Of a DNA stretch of 64,000 nucleotides, positions 19,095 through 28,801 are shown piece after piece. Made by a program: the position numbers and the translations under genes. The stretch is from contig PASR01000011.1 of NCBI GenBank assembly GCA_002713365.1, positions 229,856 to 293,855 on the forward strand, read 5' to 3'. The notes under the pieces were generated by a model. That model searched no databases. It saw only the letters and a list, made by a program, of their open reading frames with translations, and was not told the DNA's origin. Each line of letters begins with the position of its first letter. Within the stretch, counting starts at the first letter, position 1. Origin of the DNA: Rhodospirillaceae bacterium (GTDB lineage Bacteria > Pseudomonadota > Alphaproteobacteria > UBA6615).

Positions 19095-20498
19095 TTAATG
19101 AGCCATAGTATTGGAGATGTTATCGGGTCCTTCGAATAATTTTAAAAGATCTTTCAAACTTACCATTTTATTGATATTTATGACTGTTTCAGACTTTTTT
19201 TGTTTTACTCGGTTAGGTAATGATTCGGGTATTAAAGCACACTCAAAACCAAGTTTTTCTGCCTCTTTAAGTCTCACTTCGGTTTGTTTTACCCCACGAA
19301 TTTCACCACCAAGTCCAATTTCGCCAAAAACTACTATTCGTGAAGGTAATAGTTGACCCGAAAATGCTGAAATGAGTGCGGCAGCGACTGCTAGGTCTGC
19401 AGCCGGTTCTGATATTCGTAACCCACCTGCAACGTTTAAATAAACATCTGACGAACTCAGATTTAGACCACAGCGTGTTTGTAATACAGCTAGGATCATA
19501 GCTAAGCGGCCACTGTCCCATCCTACCACGGAACGTCTTGCCGTGCCAAAACTACTAGGTGAGACCAGGGCTTGAATCTCGACTAATAGGGGGCGAGTTC
19601 CCTCAATACCTGCAAATACTACAGTTCCATTAACATTATCACTGTGTCCTGTAAGAAATAATTCAGATGGATTAGAAACCTCCGTTAATCCAACACCAGT
19701 CATTTCAAATACACCTATTTCGTCGGTTGGGCCGTAACGGTTTTTAACTGCTCTAAGTAAACGAAACTCATGTCCTCGATCGCCTTCAAAATAAAGAACT
19801 GTATCTACCATATGTTCAAGTACTCTTGGACCAGCAATAGATCCTTCTTTTGTAACGTGACCAACTAATATTAGAGTTAAATGGCGTCGTTTTGCTAGTC
19901 TTATCAGTTCTTGGGCCGATGTACGTACTTGAGCCACTGTCCCAGGAGCTGAGTCCAGATTATCAACGTACATTGTTTGGATAGAATCAATTACAACCAC
20001 CTCAGGAGCATCTGGAACATCAAGAGTTAATATAATATCGCGAACATTAGTTGCTGTTGCTAATTCTACAGGAGCACTAGACAAACCTAGTCTATCAGCC
20101 CTTATTCGCACTTGATCTATAGCTTCTTCTCCAGATATATAAGCTACTTGATTACCTGCATTCGCGAGAGCTGACATAGCTTGCAGCAATAATGTTGACT
20201 TGCCTATTCCTGGGTCTCCTCCCAAAAGTAGAGCAGAGCCAGCAACCAAACCTCCACCACATACTCGATCAAATTCCAAAACACCAGTTTTTATACTTTT
20301 TTTATATTTTTCATTGCCTTCTAGCGGAGAGAAAATAATCTGCTGACCACCTATGCCTGAAATGCCTTTTGGAACTGTTTCGGCCCATTTTTCTTCACTG
20401 AGACTATTCCAAGTAGAACAATCATCACATTTACCTACCCATTTACGGTGTTTAGCACCGCATTGTTGACAGACATATTGATTAACAACCCTTGCCAT
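19095..20498 (-). CDS. radA: DNA repair protein RadA
   Basis: RadA is a RecA-like, DnaB-like motor that helps branch migration in recombination. The N-terminal zinc finger reads CQQCGAKHRKWVGKCDDC. Walker A is GGDPGIGKST. The RadA-specific motif appears as KNRYG where most have KNRFG, a conservative change. The C-terminal Lon-protease-like domain lacks a catalytic Ser, as usual (LNVAGGLRISEPAADLAVA). At 467 residues it is full length. It lies between mlaF and cvpA with 1-2 base gaps. Confidence 0.95.
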   Translation of the reverse strand: MARVVNQYVCQQCGAKHRKWVGKCDDCSTWNSLSEEKWAETVPKGISGIGGQQIIFSPLEGNEKYKKSIKTGVLEFDRVCGGGLVAGSALLLGGDPGIGKSTLLLQAMSALANAGNQVAYISGEEAIDQVRIRADRLGLSSAPVELATATNVRDIILTLDVPDAPEVVVIDSIQTMYVDNLDSAPGTVAQVRTSAQELIRLAKRRHLTLILVGHVTKEGSIAGPRVLEHMVDTVLYFEGDRGHEFRLLRAVKNRYGPTDEIGVFEMTGVGLTEVSNPSELFLTGHSDNVNGTVVFAGIEGTRPLLVEIQALVSPSSFGTARRSVVGWDSGRLAMILAVLQTRCGLNLSSSDVYLNVAGGLRISEPAADLAVAAALISAFSGQLLPSRIVVFGEIGLGGEIRGVKQTEVRLKEAEKLGFECALIPESLPNRVKQKKSETVININKMVSLKDLLKLFEGPDNISNTMAH

Positions 20499-20500
20499 AA

Positions 20501-21283
20501 TTATCTAACTACACTTGTATCTATTGGGCCAGAAGAAGAGCCATTAATAAACTGTTCTACAATGCTATTACCAGAATTATTAATTTCATTAACGGGGCCA
20601 TTCCATATTATTTTACCTTCATGAATCATAGCAATTTTATCTGCTATTCTCCTGGCGCTAGACATATCGTGGGTAATTGTAAGTGCTGTTGCCCCTAATT
20701 CACGTACATTTTTAATAATCAAATTATCAATTATACTGGCCATTATAGGGTCAAGCCCTGTCGTTGGTTCATCAAAAAAAATTATTTCGGGTTTAGTAGT
20801 TATTGCCCTCGCTAAACCAACACGTTTTTGCATCCCTCCTGATAACTCTCCAGGGTATAACTTCGCTATCTCAGGGCTTAAACCCACTTGCAACATAGTT
20901 TCTTGGGCTTTCTCATAGGCTGTTTTTCGATCTAAACCATCTAATTGTATTAGGCCGAAAGCAATATTCTCCCATATAGGCAGACTGTCAAATAAAGCTG
21001 CTCCTTGAAATAACACGCCAAATTTTCGATTGAATTCTCCTCGTCTCTTATCATTTAAAGATAAGACATTCGTACCTTTAATACGAACTGCTCCTGAATC
21101 AGGGTCTAGTAAACCAATAATGTTTTTTATTAAAACTGATTTACCACTTCCAGACGTTCCTATAATTGCAAGTGATTCTCCTTTTTGGATAGATAAATTT
21201 ACGCCACGAAGGACCTTATTGTTACCGAAAGCTTTATACAAATCCGTTGTTTCTATTATGGCTAATTTGCTTTTACTGATCAT
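20501..21283 (-). CDS. mlaF: ABC transporter ATP-binding protein MlaF
   Basis: ATPase of the Mla phospholipid transporter, which maintains outer-membrane lipid asymmetry. Walker A GTSGSGKS, signature LSGGMQKRVGLARA and Walker B IIFFDEPTTGLDP are present. The LDP ending and the GMQKRV signature are typical of MlaF/Ttg2A. It overlaps mlaE by 4 bases. No mlaD, mlaC or mlaB is next to it, so the substrate-binding parts must be elsewhere if the system is complete. Confidence 0.9.
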   Translation of the reverse strand: MISKSKLAIIETTDLYKAFGNNKVLRGVNLSIQKGESLAIIGTSGSGKSVLIKNIIGLLDPDSGAVRIKGTNVLSLNDKRRGEFNRKFGVLFQGAALFDSLPIWENIAFGLIQLDGLDRKTAYEKAQETMLQVGLSPEIAKLYPGELSGGMQKRVGLARAITTKPEIIFFDEPTTGLDPIMASIIDNLIIKNVRELGATALTITHDMSSARRIADKIAMIHEGKIIWNGPVNEINNSGNSIVEQFINGSSSGPIDTSVVR

Positions 21284-22050
21284 TTTATAAAAAATGCTGC
21301 TGTTATAATAAAATTAAATAATAACAATAAGATAGACGAAGAAACCACCGCATTTGTAGTCGCCCTCCCTACGCCCTGAGATCCACCAGTTGCGTGATAA
21401 CCATGATAGCTTCCCATAATAGCTATAATAAAACCAAAGACTATAGCTTTGACTATACCAGATATAAAACCAACAAATTCAAGGTTATTCCAAGTATGCC
21501 TTAGATAAATTACTGGATCAAAACCAAAATCATAAATAGATACAAGAAATCCACCCATCACTCCAATTATATCGGTAACTAGAACAAGCATAGGTAGCAT
21601 AATTACAGAAGCTATAATTCTTGGTGCAATAAGATATTTATATGGGTTGGTCGAAAGAGTTATAAGAGCGTCGATTTGTTCAGTGACTCGCATTGTAGCG
21701 ATTTCTGCGGCAATAGAAGCCCCAATACGTCCCGCAACAATCAGACCAGCTAAAACTGGTCCTAGTTCTCTAGTTATTCCCCAGACAACCACGTTAGAAA
21801 TTGTGTTTTCATTAGAAAAACCAAACCCGCTAAAACTTTGTAAGGCTAAAACCATTCCAGTAAAAATAGCGGTCAATCCTACGACCGGTAAAGAATAAAA
21901 ACCTATTTCAATAAGTTGATGCCATAAAACTTTACGATAAAAGGGGGGGCTGAAGCAGTGAATTAGACTAACCCCAGTAAATATTCCTATCCGGCCTGTG
22001 GTTGACAGAGAATATAAGAAAAAGCTGCCTAATGAGCGAATTAATTTCAT
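21280..22050 (-). CDS. mlaE: MlaE family lipid ABC transporter permease
   Basis: A membrane permease of the MlaE/TIGR00056 family with about five to six hydrophobic segments. Landmarks are GLTAIFTGMVLALQ, TRELGPVLAGLIVAGRIGASIAAEIATM and EQIDAL, the coupling region. It pairs with MlaF immediately downstream. ATG 22050 is preferred to the in-frame TTG at 22056, because GGAT lies 8 bases before the ATG but only about 2 before the TTG. It begins just after the alr stop. Confidence 0.9.
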   Translation of the reverse strand: MKLIRSLGSFFLYSLSTTGRIGIFTGVSLIHCFSPPFYRKVLWHQLIEIGFYSLPVVGLTAIFTGMVLALQSFSGFGFSNENTISNVVVWGITRELGPVLAGLIVAGRIGASIAAEIATMRVTEQIDALITLSTNPYKYLIAPRIIASVIMLPMLVLVTDIIGVMGGFLVSIYDFGFDPVIYLRHTWNNLEFVGFISGIVKAIVFGFIIAIMGSYHGYHATGGSQGVGRATTNAVVSSSILLLLFNFIITAAFFIK

Positions 22051-22052
22051 TA

Positions 22053-23204
22053 TCAATTATCCAGGCCTTTATAGATCCGGTGATGGCGCTGTCCGAGACG
22101 TGTTAATATTTCATATCCTATAGTACCCGAAATATCGGCCAAATCATCGATACTGATATTATTACCAATAAGTTCCGCATATATCCCTGGTTTAGCTTCG
22201 GGTATTTGAGTTACATCGATAGTAATTAAATCCATTGAGATACGTCCAACTATCGGCGCTACCTTGCCATTTATAAATGCAGTAGCAAAAGGTCTATTGT
22301 CTTTATTACTTACTTGACCTGAGGCTCGCGAAATGCCATCGGCATAACCCATTGCTAAAGTGGCAATCTTAGTTGGTTGATTAATTTTATGAGTAGCTCC
22401 ATAACCGACTGTTGAGGGATGATCAACATTTCGAATCTGAATTATTTGTGCTAATAAATGTACAACCCTCCGCATTGGGTTTTGGGCACTCTTTGTTACC
22501 TTTAAGCCATAAATCGAAGCACCAGGACGTATCATATCTAAATGATAGTCGGATCCAAGTAAGCAACCAGCAGAGTTAGCAAGGCTTAGACGTACCGGGC
22601 CAGTAATTACAGTTAGTTGTTTAACCAAGGTATTAAAAAGTACTAGTTGTTTTTTATTTGTAGATGATTTTTCATCGTCTGCACATGATAGATGGCTCAT
22701 TATTACTTTAATATCTAACTCATTTAGCATATTTACATTTGAACATAATTGTGACACGTCGTTTATGCTAAGGCCTAGTCTGGACATGCCAGTATCTATA
22801 TGTAAATAAGCCGCTTTACAGGGTATATTATCCTTCTTTAAGGTTTTCCATGTATCGATTTGGGATAGGCTATTAAGAGTAGGGGTTAATTGATGTTCAA
22901 CGAATAGCCACTCACTGTTAGCAGTTGGGCCATTAAGTATAACTATTTCAGTATTAGGTAAATCGGATCGAAGCTTTACCCCCTCATCTATAGTAGCAAC
23001 GAAAAAGGTTTTGCAACCGATTGAAGCTAAGGTTTTTGCTATCACAGAAGCACCGAGACCATAAGCATCTGATTTTATAGAGACACCGATCTCTGTATCT
23101 GGGGCGAGGGACTGTATATGTCTATAATTATGCTTTATGGCTTCCAGGTCTACAATAAGAACTGAACTGACACCGGGTGGTATCTGAGTGCCATTAAAGT
23201 TCAC
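22053..23204 (-). CDS. alr: Alanine racemase
   Basis: A PLP-dependent racemase that supplies D-alanine for peptidoglycan. The PLP-lysine motif is SIKSDAYGLGAS near residue 44; here Lys-Ser replaces the more common Lys-Ala. The second catalytic Tyr is in MGYADGISR. IRPGASIYGL and GRISMDLITIDV are other signatures. Its 383 residues are typical. It follows dnaB by 3 bases on the same strand, an order common in proteobacteria. Confidence 0.95.
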   Translation of the reverse strand: MNFNGTQIPPGVSSVLIVDLEAIKHNYRHIQSLAPDTEIGVSIKSDAYGLGASVIAKTLASIGCKTFFVATIDEGVKLRSDLPNTEIVILNGPTANSEWLFVEHQLTPTLNSLSQIDTWKTLKKDNIPCKAAYLHIDTGMSRLGLSINDVSQLCSNVNMLNELDIKVIMSHLSCADDEKSSTNKKQLVLFNTLVKQLTVITGPVRLSLANSAGCLLGSDYHLDMIRPGASIYGLKVTKSAQNPMRRVVHLLAQIIQIRNVDHPSTVGYGATHKINQPTKIATLAMGYADGISRASGQVSNKDNRPFATAFINGKVAPIVGRISMDLITIDVTQIPEAKPGIYAELIGNNISIDDLADISGTIGYEILTRLGQRHHRIYKGLDN

Positions 23205-23207
23205 TTT

Positions 23208-24755
23208 CTAATACCGGTCTTCAGGTGTTCGCTCGTCAAGTGCTAGGTCAGAGAACTGGGTATAATCTCCATTAAAATGTAAGTGTGCTGTGCCAATCGG
23301 TCCATGCCTCTGTTTTCCTACAATAACTTCAGCTTTATTTCGGGACCGTTCGAGACGTTCTAATCTACGAGCAAACTTTTCCTCAGTTTCGTGTTCACGC
23401 TGTTCACGAGAGTCACGATCTAGATAATATTCTTCTCTATATAAAAATAAGACTACATCAGAATCTTGCTCTATAGAGCCAGATTCTCTTAAATCTGATA
23501 ATTGGGGTCTTTTTTCTTCTCTTTGTTCAACTGCTCGAGATAGTTGACTTAAAGCTACTACTGGGACGTTTAGTTCCTTTGCAAGTGCCTTAAGAGATCG
23601 TGTTATAAGTGATACTTCCTGAACTCTATTTTCATTTCGGGATGCCGTGGGTGGATTAATTAATTGGAGATAATCCACAATAATAAGGCTTAACCCTTGC
23701 TGGCGTTTAAGTCTGCGGGCTCTTGTTCGAATCTGAGAAACTGTCAGCGCAGGAGTATCGTCTATAAAGAGTTTTAGGGTGTGAAGTGCCTGAGAAACAG
23801 CAAAAACTCGATTGTATTCATCTTCGCTAACATCGCCTCTACGAATTGCATCAGATCGCACATGTGCTTGCTCCGATATTATTCGTGTTGCTAGCTGTTC
23901 AGCAGACATTTCTAAAGAAAAAAACGCAATAACCTCACGCTCTTCAATAGTATTTCCAGTATCATCAGTTGTTTGGTTTGCTGATGAAGCTGCGTTATAA
24001 GCTATGTTGGTAGCTAATGCAGTTTTACCCATCGAAGGTCGGCCAGCTATAATTACCAAATCAGATTTATGCAATCCTCCTAATAATTGATCCAAATCAC
24101 GAAAACCGGAAGGTACTCCCACTAATTCAGTATCACGTCTGTAAGCGGCTGCAGCTAGGTCTATTGCTGAGGTAACGGCGGAACGAAATTCTTTGAACCC
24201 GCCTTCAATAGCACCTTCTTCAGCAAGATTAAATAAACGACCCTCTGCCGCTTCAATCTGAAGCTCTGCAGGAGTATCAATATCGTGTTCGTAGGCTTTA
24301 TTGGCTAATTCTTGACCAATATCAATTAACTCTCGTCTTAAAAAACAGTCATAAATCTCTTTACATAGATCTTGAGCGTTTTGAATTGTTATTACTGAAT
24401 TAGCCAATTCAGCAAGATATGCTTGTCCACCTATTTCGGCCAAAGTTTCATCATTAATAAAATAATTTTTTAACGTAACAGGGTCTGCTAATTGTCCAAG
24501 GTCAATTAGCCTTGAACAAGTTTCGTAGACTCGGGAGTGAGCGGGGTCAGCAAAATGCTCGGGAAGTAAAAACTCTTGTACCTTCTCATATGACCTATTA
24601 TTGGCAAGAATAGCTCCTATAAGTGCCATTTCGGCTTCATAGTTATGTGGTAAGATACGAAAGGCAGACTCTTCGTTTTCATGCAATAATGTTACATTGT
24701 GGGGGTCTAATTCTTTGGAGTCGTCTGTATCAGTTTTTGTCATGGTTCCGAACAT
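23208..24755 (-). CDS. dnaB: Replicative DNA helicase
   Basis: The hexameric fork helicase. The N-terminal helical domain begins around LPHNYEAEMALIGAIL. The RecA-like domain carries Walker A GRPSMGKTALA, the catalytic FFSLEMSAEQLATR, Walker B SLIIVDYLQLI and the C-terminal LSQLSRAVEQREEKRPQLSD and RESGSIEQDSD motifs. No intein is visible. Starts are ambiguous among TTG 24761, ATG 24755 and ATG 24743, none with a strong Shine-Dalgarno sequence; the difference is at most 6 residues. Confidence 0.95.
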   Translation of the reverse strand: MFGTMTKTDTDDSKELDPHNVTLLHENEESAFRILPHNYEAEMALIGAILANNRSYEKVQEFLLPEHFADPAHSRVYETCSRLIDLGQLADPVTLKNYFINDETLAEIGGQAYLAELANSVITIQNAQDLCKEIYDCFLRRELIDIGQELANKAYEHDIDTPAELQIEAAEGRLFNLAEEGAIEGGFKEFRSAVTSAIDLAAAAYRRDTELVGVPSGFRDLDQLLGGLHKSDLVIIAGRPSMGKTALATNIAYNAASSANQTTDDTGNTIEEREVIAFFSLEMSAEQLATRIISEQAHVRSDAIRRGDVSEDEYNRVFAVSQALHTLKLFIDDTPALTVSQIRTRARRLKRQQGLSLIIVDYLQLINPPTASRNENRVQEVSLITRSLKALAKELNVPVVALSQLSRAVEQREEKRPQLSDLRESGSIEQDSDVVLFLYREEYYLDRDSREQREHETEEKFARRLERLERSRNKAEVIVGKQRHGPIGTAHLHFNGDYTQFSDLALDERTPEDRY

Positions 24756-24965
24756 TACCAAGAGAATGCAGCAATTAGTTTTTAAGCTTTACGTGAGTTT
24801 GCTGAAACCTGAGGATAAGGTTGTATAATTGGTGCTTGCTATTTATTTTAATCTGTTGATGTAGTCAGAATTGTATCAGATTCGTATAATAAATAATAAA
24901 TGATTAATCCATTGTCGCCATTATGTGCACAAAAACCATATTTTTGAATTGAAGGAGAGTTAATT

Positions 24966-25946
24966 ATGCGTGCAGCGTGGCACACTAAATTCGGAACTGC
25001 TGAAGAGGTTCTTGAGGTCGGTATATTGGATGTTCCAGTGCCGAAGTCCGGAGAAGTTTTAATTAGAGTTTATGCTTCTGGCATAAATCCATTAGATGTT
25101 AAAAAAAGGGCTGGTCTTAGGGGTAGTTTGAAGGTTGAAAGAGCTATTCCCCACTACGATGGTGCTGGTATTATAGAAGCGGTAGGTGAAGGAGTTGATT
25201 CTCAGCGCATTGGACAGCGAGTGTGGCTTTTTGAAGGGCAATATAATCGCTGGCTGGGCACTTCAGCAGAATATACATGCATACCAGAAAGTCGGGCGGT
25301 TTTACTTCCAGAGTCTGTCAGTTTTTCTGAAGGTGCTTGTCTTGGAATACCTGCTTTAACAGCACATCGAGCAGTTTGTGCTGATGGTTCTGTAAAAGAT
25401 AAAACAATTTTAGTGACTGGCGCCGCAGGTGCAGTAGGTGGCTATGCAGTTCAGTTTGCTACTCTATTAGGAGCAACGGTTATTGGAACTGTAAGTAGTG
25501 ATGCGAAGGCTCTGATTGCAGAATCTTATGGCGCTAAACACGTTATAAATTATAAAACTGAGGATGTAATAGAACGAGTAAAGGAGTTAACCAAAGGTAT
25601 AGGGGTTGATCGCGTAGTTGAAGTAGAACTGGGCGGTAATATGCCGATAACTTCTCGTATATTAAACAAAAATGCTGTGATAGCTGCGTACGCTTCTATG
25701 TCTGTTCCAGAGTTGCCTCTAAAATTTTATCCGTTATTAAGTACGGGTCCAAGCATACAAATTGTGGCTTGTTTTACTGTCCCTGAGGCGGATAAAATAC
25801 AGGGTGCTATGGATATAAGCGCTTGGATGGCAGCTGGCCAGTTGCAACACAATGTTGGAGCTACCTATACTTTAGATGAAATTGTAATTGCGCACCAGTC
25901 TCTTGAGAATGGAATGTTAACGGGTGGAGCTGTAATTTTAATTTAG
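24966..25946 (+). CDS. Zinc-independent NADPH:quinone oxidoreductase-like protein (MDR family)
   Basis: A 326-residue medium-chain dehydrogenase/reductase. It has the N-terminal GroES-like domain (VYASGINPLDVKKR, HYDGAGIIEAVGEGV) and a Rossmann domain with the NADPH motif GAAGAVGGYAVQ. There are no zinc-ligand cysteines, placing it with quinone oxidoreductases. AAGG-like AAGGAGAG lies just before the ATG. It converges with cfa, whose end is 14 bases away. The physiological substrate is unknown. Confidence 0.85.
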   Translation: MRAAWHTKFGTAEEVLEVGILDVPVPKSGEVLIRVYASGINPLDVKKRAGLRGSLKVERAIPHYDGAGIIEAVGEGVDSQRIGQRVWLFEGQYNRWLGTSAEYTCIPESRAVLLPESVSFSEGACLGIPALTAHRAVCADGSVKDKTILVTGAAGAVGGYAVQFATLLGATVIGTVSSDAKALIAESYGAKHVINYKTEDVIERVKELTKGIGVDRVVEVELGGNMPITSRILNKNAVIAAYASMSVPELPLKFYPLLSTGPSIQIVACFTVPEADKIQGAMDISAWMAAGQLQHNVGATYTLDEIVIAHQSLENGMLTGGAVILI

Positions 25947-25959
25947 GAGTCGTTTTTAT

Positions 25960-27192
25960 TTATTGAGCTGCTTGACTTTCTTCAGCAATAACACTTTTTT
26001 CCCATTCAGCAATATATTCCCGGGTTAAGGGTACGGCATCTTGTTTTTTAGAAACTTGAATTTGAAACACCATTTGACCATTTTGTCTAAAGCCAATTTC
26101 AGCAGCAATTAAATAAAACTCCCACATTCGACAGAACTCTTCATCATAGAGTATTTGCGCTTCTTTACGCTTGGATTGAAATCGTTCTCGCCATTTATAG
26201 AGAGTTTCGGCGTAGTGTAATCTGAGTATTTCTATATCAGTTATCCAAAGACCAGTCTTTTCTATTGCGCTTATAACTTCTGACATAGCTGGAGCATAAC
26301 CACCTGGGAAAATGTATTTTCTAAGCCAAGAATTTGTTGTTCCAGGAGGGTCAATTCTGCCTATGGAATGGATCAAAGCTATGCCATCGTCGGCTAGTAG
26401 TTCTTTAACCTTGTTAAAGTACTCTTTGTAATGTCCTGCTCCTACGTGCTCTAACATTCCCACTGAGACTATTCTATCAAAGATTCCTGTTTGCTGCCTA
26501 TAATCTTTAAGCTGAAAAACTGCTTGGCTAGATAGTTTAGCATTATTTGCGCGTTCTACACTGACTTTATGCTGTTCTTTTGATAATGTAACGCCAGTTA
26601 CATCGGCTCCACTAATTTGAGCTAAATATAATCCCATGCCTCCCCAGCCTGAGCCTATATCAAGAATTTTTAGTCCATGCCTATTCAAAAGCAATTTAGC
26701 CGCAATATGCCTTTTTTTACTTACTTGAGCCTCTTCCAAACTTAATGTGTCTTTATCAAAGTAGGCGCAGGAATATTGACGGTCTTCATCAAGGAATAAA
26801 TCATATAAATCATCCGAGAGGTCATAGTGATGCGCTACATTTTTTTGTGCTTTTCCAATCGGGTTATGTTGTTGAATACGTCGGAATAACCTACTTAACC
26901 GGCCAGTAATTTTATATAAAGGGTAATTTTCAAGGTACTTAAGATTATTTGTAACCAAACTTAGAAAATCATATAGCGTTCCGTTATCAAGTGTTAGTGT
27001 ACCTTTCATGTAGGCCTCACCAACAGATAGCTGAGGATTAAACAATAAACGCCACTGGGTGATTCTATCGTGTATACGAATTGTGACTTGGACACCAGAG
27101 CCGTCCCCAAAGCTCTGACTAAGTCCTTTATTGTCTATTAGGCAAAGGTTGCCGTTTTTAATAACAGCTCTAAGAAAACGCGATAGCATCAT
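25960..27192 (-). CDS. cfa: Cyclopropane-fatty-acyl-phospholipid synthase family protein
   Basis: A SAM-dependent enzyme that adds a methylene bridge to unsaturated acyl chains of membrane phospholipids. Motifs are the SAM site ILDIGSGWGGMGLYLA, the CFA signature DRQYSCAYF, GVTLSKEQ and GMLEHVGAGHY. The N-terminal ~100 residues match the lipid-binding domain. Start choices are TTG 27195 (9 bases from AGGAG) and ATG 27192 (12 bases). It lies on the same strand after rplI. Related methyltransferases on other lipids cannot be excluded. Confidence 0.9.
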   Translation of the reverse strand: MMLSRFLRAVIKNGNLCLIDNKGLSQSFGDGSGVQVTIRIHDRITQWRLLFNPQLSVGEAYMKGTLTLDNGTLYDFLSLVTNNLKYLENYPLYKITGRLSRLFRRIQQHNPIGKAQKNVAHHYDLSDDLYDLFLDEDRQYSCAYFDKDTLSLEEAQVSKKRHIAAKLLLNRHGLKILDIGSGWGGMGLYLAQISGADVTGVTLSKEQHKVSVERANNAKLSSQAVFQLKDYRQQTGIFDRIVSVGMLEHVGAGHYKEYFNKVKELLADDGIALIHSIGRIDPPGTTNSWLRKYIFPGGYAPAMSEVISAIEKTGLWITDIEILRLHYAETLYKWRERFQSKRKEAQILYDEEFCRMWEFYLIAAEIGFRQNGQMVFQIQVSKKQDAVPLTREYIAEWEKSVIAEESQAAQ

Positions 27193-27268
27193 CAATTAAG
27201 CCAACTCCTATATAGATATAATTAAAATATATATAAAATATACCTAATAGCTAAACTGTTTTATTTAG

Positions 27269-27946
27269 TTAAACATCTTCTGAGGTATTGTCAGTTTCAT
27301 CGGAAGTTTTTTCTTTTAATAGTTCACTCGCTAAATTATCAGATACTTCTTCTTCAACTAGGCCTTCTGCAGCTGCCACTTCTGCTTCCGCATCGTCTGC
27401 AATTGCTAGGGCTACTTCCGTAGCAGTATCCCCTTCATTTTCCTCCAATTGATCTGTATTTATAAGTGCAGATCCAGCTTCTAATTGTAGTTTCGCTTCT
27501 TCTTCTGTTCTAGCTATATTTACGGTAATATTAACACTTACCTCTGGATGCAAGGCTACTCGTGTTTCATAAACTCCCAACGCCTTGATGGGCTTATTTA
27601 ATAAAATCTGGTTACGGTTTACAGTAGCTCCAGCCTCAGTAACAGATTCAGAAATGTCCCTTGCAGATACTGATCCGTAAAGCTGACCACTGTCTCCTGC
27701 TTGACGAATTATTGTTACACTTATTCCATCTATTTTTACAGAAACAGACTCAGCCTCTTGACGTCGTTTTAAATTATCGGCTTCTAACTGTGTTCGTTGT
27801 TGTTCAAATACAGCTTGATTACTATTTGTCGCTCGCATAGCTTTCTTTTTGGGAAGCAAAAAATTTCTTGCGTATCCAGCTTTTACATTAACCACATCGC
27901 CCATTTGGCCTAATTTTTCGATTCGCTCGAGCAGAATAACTTGCAT
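27269..27946 (-). CDS. rplI: 50S ribosomal protein L9
   Basis: L9 is a large-subunit protein with an N-terminal rRNA-binding domain ([35 protein letters not shown]). A connecting helix ([14 protein letters not shown]) leads to a C-terminal domain ([25 protein letters not shown]). After about residue 150 it carries a ~75-residue Ala/Glu/Asp-rich tail not needed for the L9 fold. The ATG at 27946 is chosen because AGGAG lies 8 bases upstream; the TTG at 27952 is too close to that site. It is the third gene of rpsF-rpsR-rplI. Confidence 0.95.
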   Translation of the reverse strand: MQVILLERIEKLGQMGDVVNVKAGYARNFLLPKKKAMRATNSNQAVFEQQRTQLEADNLKRRQEAESVSVKIDGISVTIIRQAGDSGQLYGSVSARDISESVTEAGATVNRNQILLNKPIKALGVYETRVALHPEVSVNITVNIARTEEEAKLQLEAGSALINTDQLEENEGDTATEVALAIADDAEAEVAAAEGLVEEEVSDNLASELLKEKTSDETDNTSEDV

Positions 27947-27970
27947 TTCCAATTCTCCTAGTCGGGCTAA

Positions 27971-28228
27971 TTAATCTATTACGTATGGTAAAAGAGCTAA
28001 AAACCTAGCCCTTTTAATTGCACGGGCTAGTTCTCTCTGTTTTTTTAGTGAAACAGCGGTAATTCTGCTAGGTACAATTTTACCCCGTTCAGAGATATAG
28101 CGTTGAAGGGTTTTAATGTCTTTATAATCTATTTTAGGCGCATTAGGTCCTGAGAATGGACACGTTTTACGGCGTCTAAAAAAAGGACGTCGGCCGCCAC
28201 CACCTCCGTTGGATCTTTCATCACTCAT
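27971..28228 (-). CDS. rpsR: 30S ribosomal protein S18
   Basis: S18 is 85 residues here, binds 16S rRNA together with S6 on the subunit platform, and shows the signature [25 protein letters not shown]-type block near residues 33-57. The N-terminus is Gly/Arg-rich ([15 protein letters not shown]), as in alphaproteobacteria. It overlaps the rpsF stop by 4 bases and ends 24 bases before rplI, so it is co-translated with S6, its partner. Confidence 0.97.
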   Translation of the reverse strand: MSDERSNGGGGGRRPFFRRRKTCPFSGPNAPKIDYKDIKTLQRYISERGKIVPSRITAVSLKKQRELARAIKRARFLALLPYVID

Positions 28229-28683
28229 TGGGATAACTCCTCCGATTTTGTTTCATAATCAGAAACAATTTCACGATCTTTATCATTAGTTATCGGTTCC
28301 TCACGGTCAGAATCATTAGGAATACTATATGAGTCTTCTCGATCCCTTCCGGTGTTATCTTTGCGGCCCCGAGTCATAACAGATGGACCCTCTTCTAGTT
28401 CGTCAACTCGGAGGGTTAAATATCGGAGTACATCTTCATTTAGACGTTCGTTACGTTCTAATTCATTAATAGCTGCAACCGGGGAGTCGATATTTAGCAT
28501 AACATAATGACCCTTCCGATTTTTTTTAATTCTATAGGCTAAATTCTTTAGACCCCAATGCTCGACGTCTATAATTTTTCCGCCGTCTTTTTGTATTAGT
28601 CCAGAAAACGTCTCCACAAGCCCCTCGACTTGAGCACTAGATATATCTTGACGTGCTATAAATACATGTTCGTATAATGGCAT
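28225..28683 (-). CDS. rpsF: 30S ribosomal protein S6
   Basis: S6 has the ferredoxin-like core [45 protein letters not shown] and LRYLTLRV. The core ends near residue 100. A further ~50 residues are highly charged and acidic ([14 protein letters not shown]), longer than E. coli S6. AGGAG lies 8 bases before the ATG. It opens the rpsF-rpsR-rplI operon, and a structured leader precedes it (see the separate entry). Confidence 0.97.
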   Translation of the reverse strand: MPLYEHVFIARQDISSAQVEGLVETFSGLIQKDGGKIIDVEHWGLKNLAYRIKKNRKGHYVMLNIDSPVAAINELERNERLNEDVLRYLTLRVDELEEGPSVMTRGRKDNTGRDREDSYSIPNDSDREEPITNDKDREIVSDYETKSEELSQ

Positions 28684-28710
28684 TCAGCATTCTCCTCGCG
28701 GATGTTAATT

Positions 28711-28756
28711 GGCTACCGCCGATCGATCCTATATTTACAATCGCGGCCGCATAGCC
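28711..28756 (-). promoter_or_regulatory. Candidate rpsF leader RNA structure (S6:S18 autoregulation)
   Basis: On the minus strand, GGCTA (28756-28752) pairs with TAGCC (28715-28711) as an outer stem. GCCG (28747-28744) with CGGC (28721-28718), and CGAT (28743-28740) with ATCG (28727-28724), form an inner stem with a two-base bulge (28723-28722) and unpaired C/G-rich bases between stems. rpsF leaders in many bacteria contain a stem with a CCG-bearing loop bound by the S6:S18 pair. Position and general shape fit; membership of that motif is inference. It ends 28 bases before the rpsF start codon. Confidence 0.4.
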
Positions 28757-28801
28757 ATAGCTGGCAATTTATAAATAAAATCACCAGCAAGGAGTTGTTA
28801 T

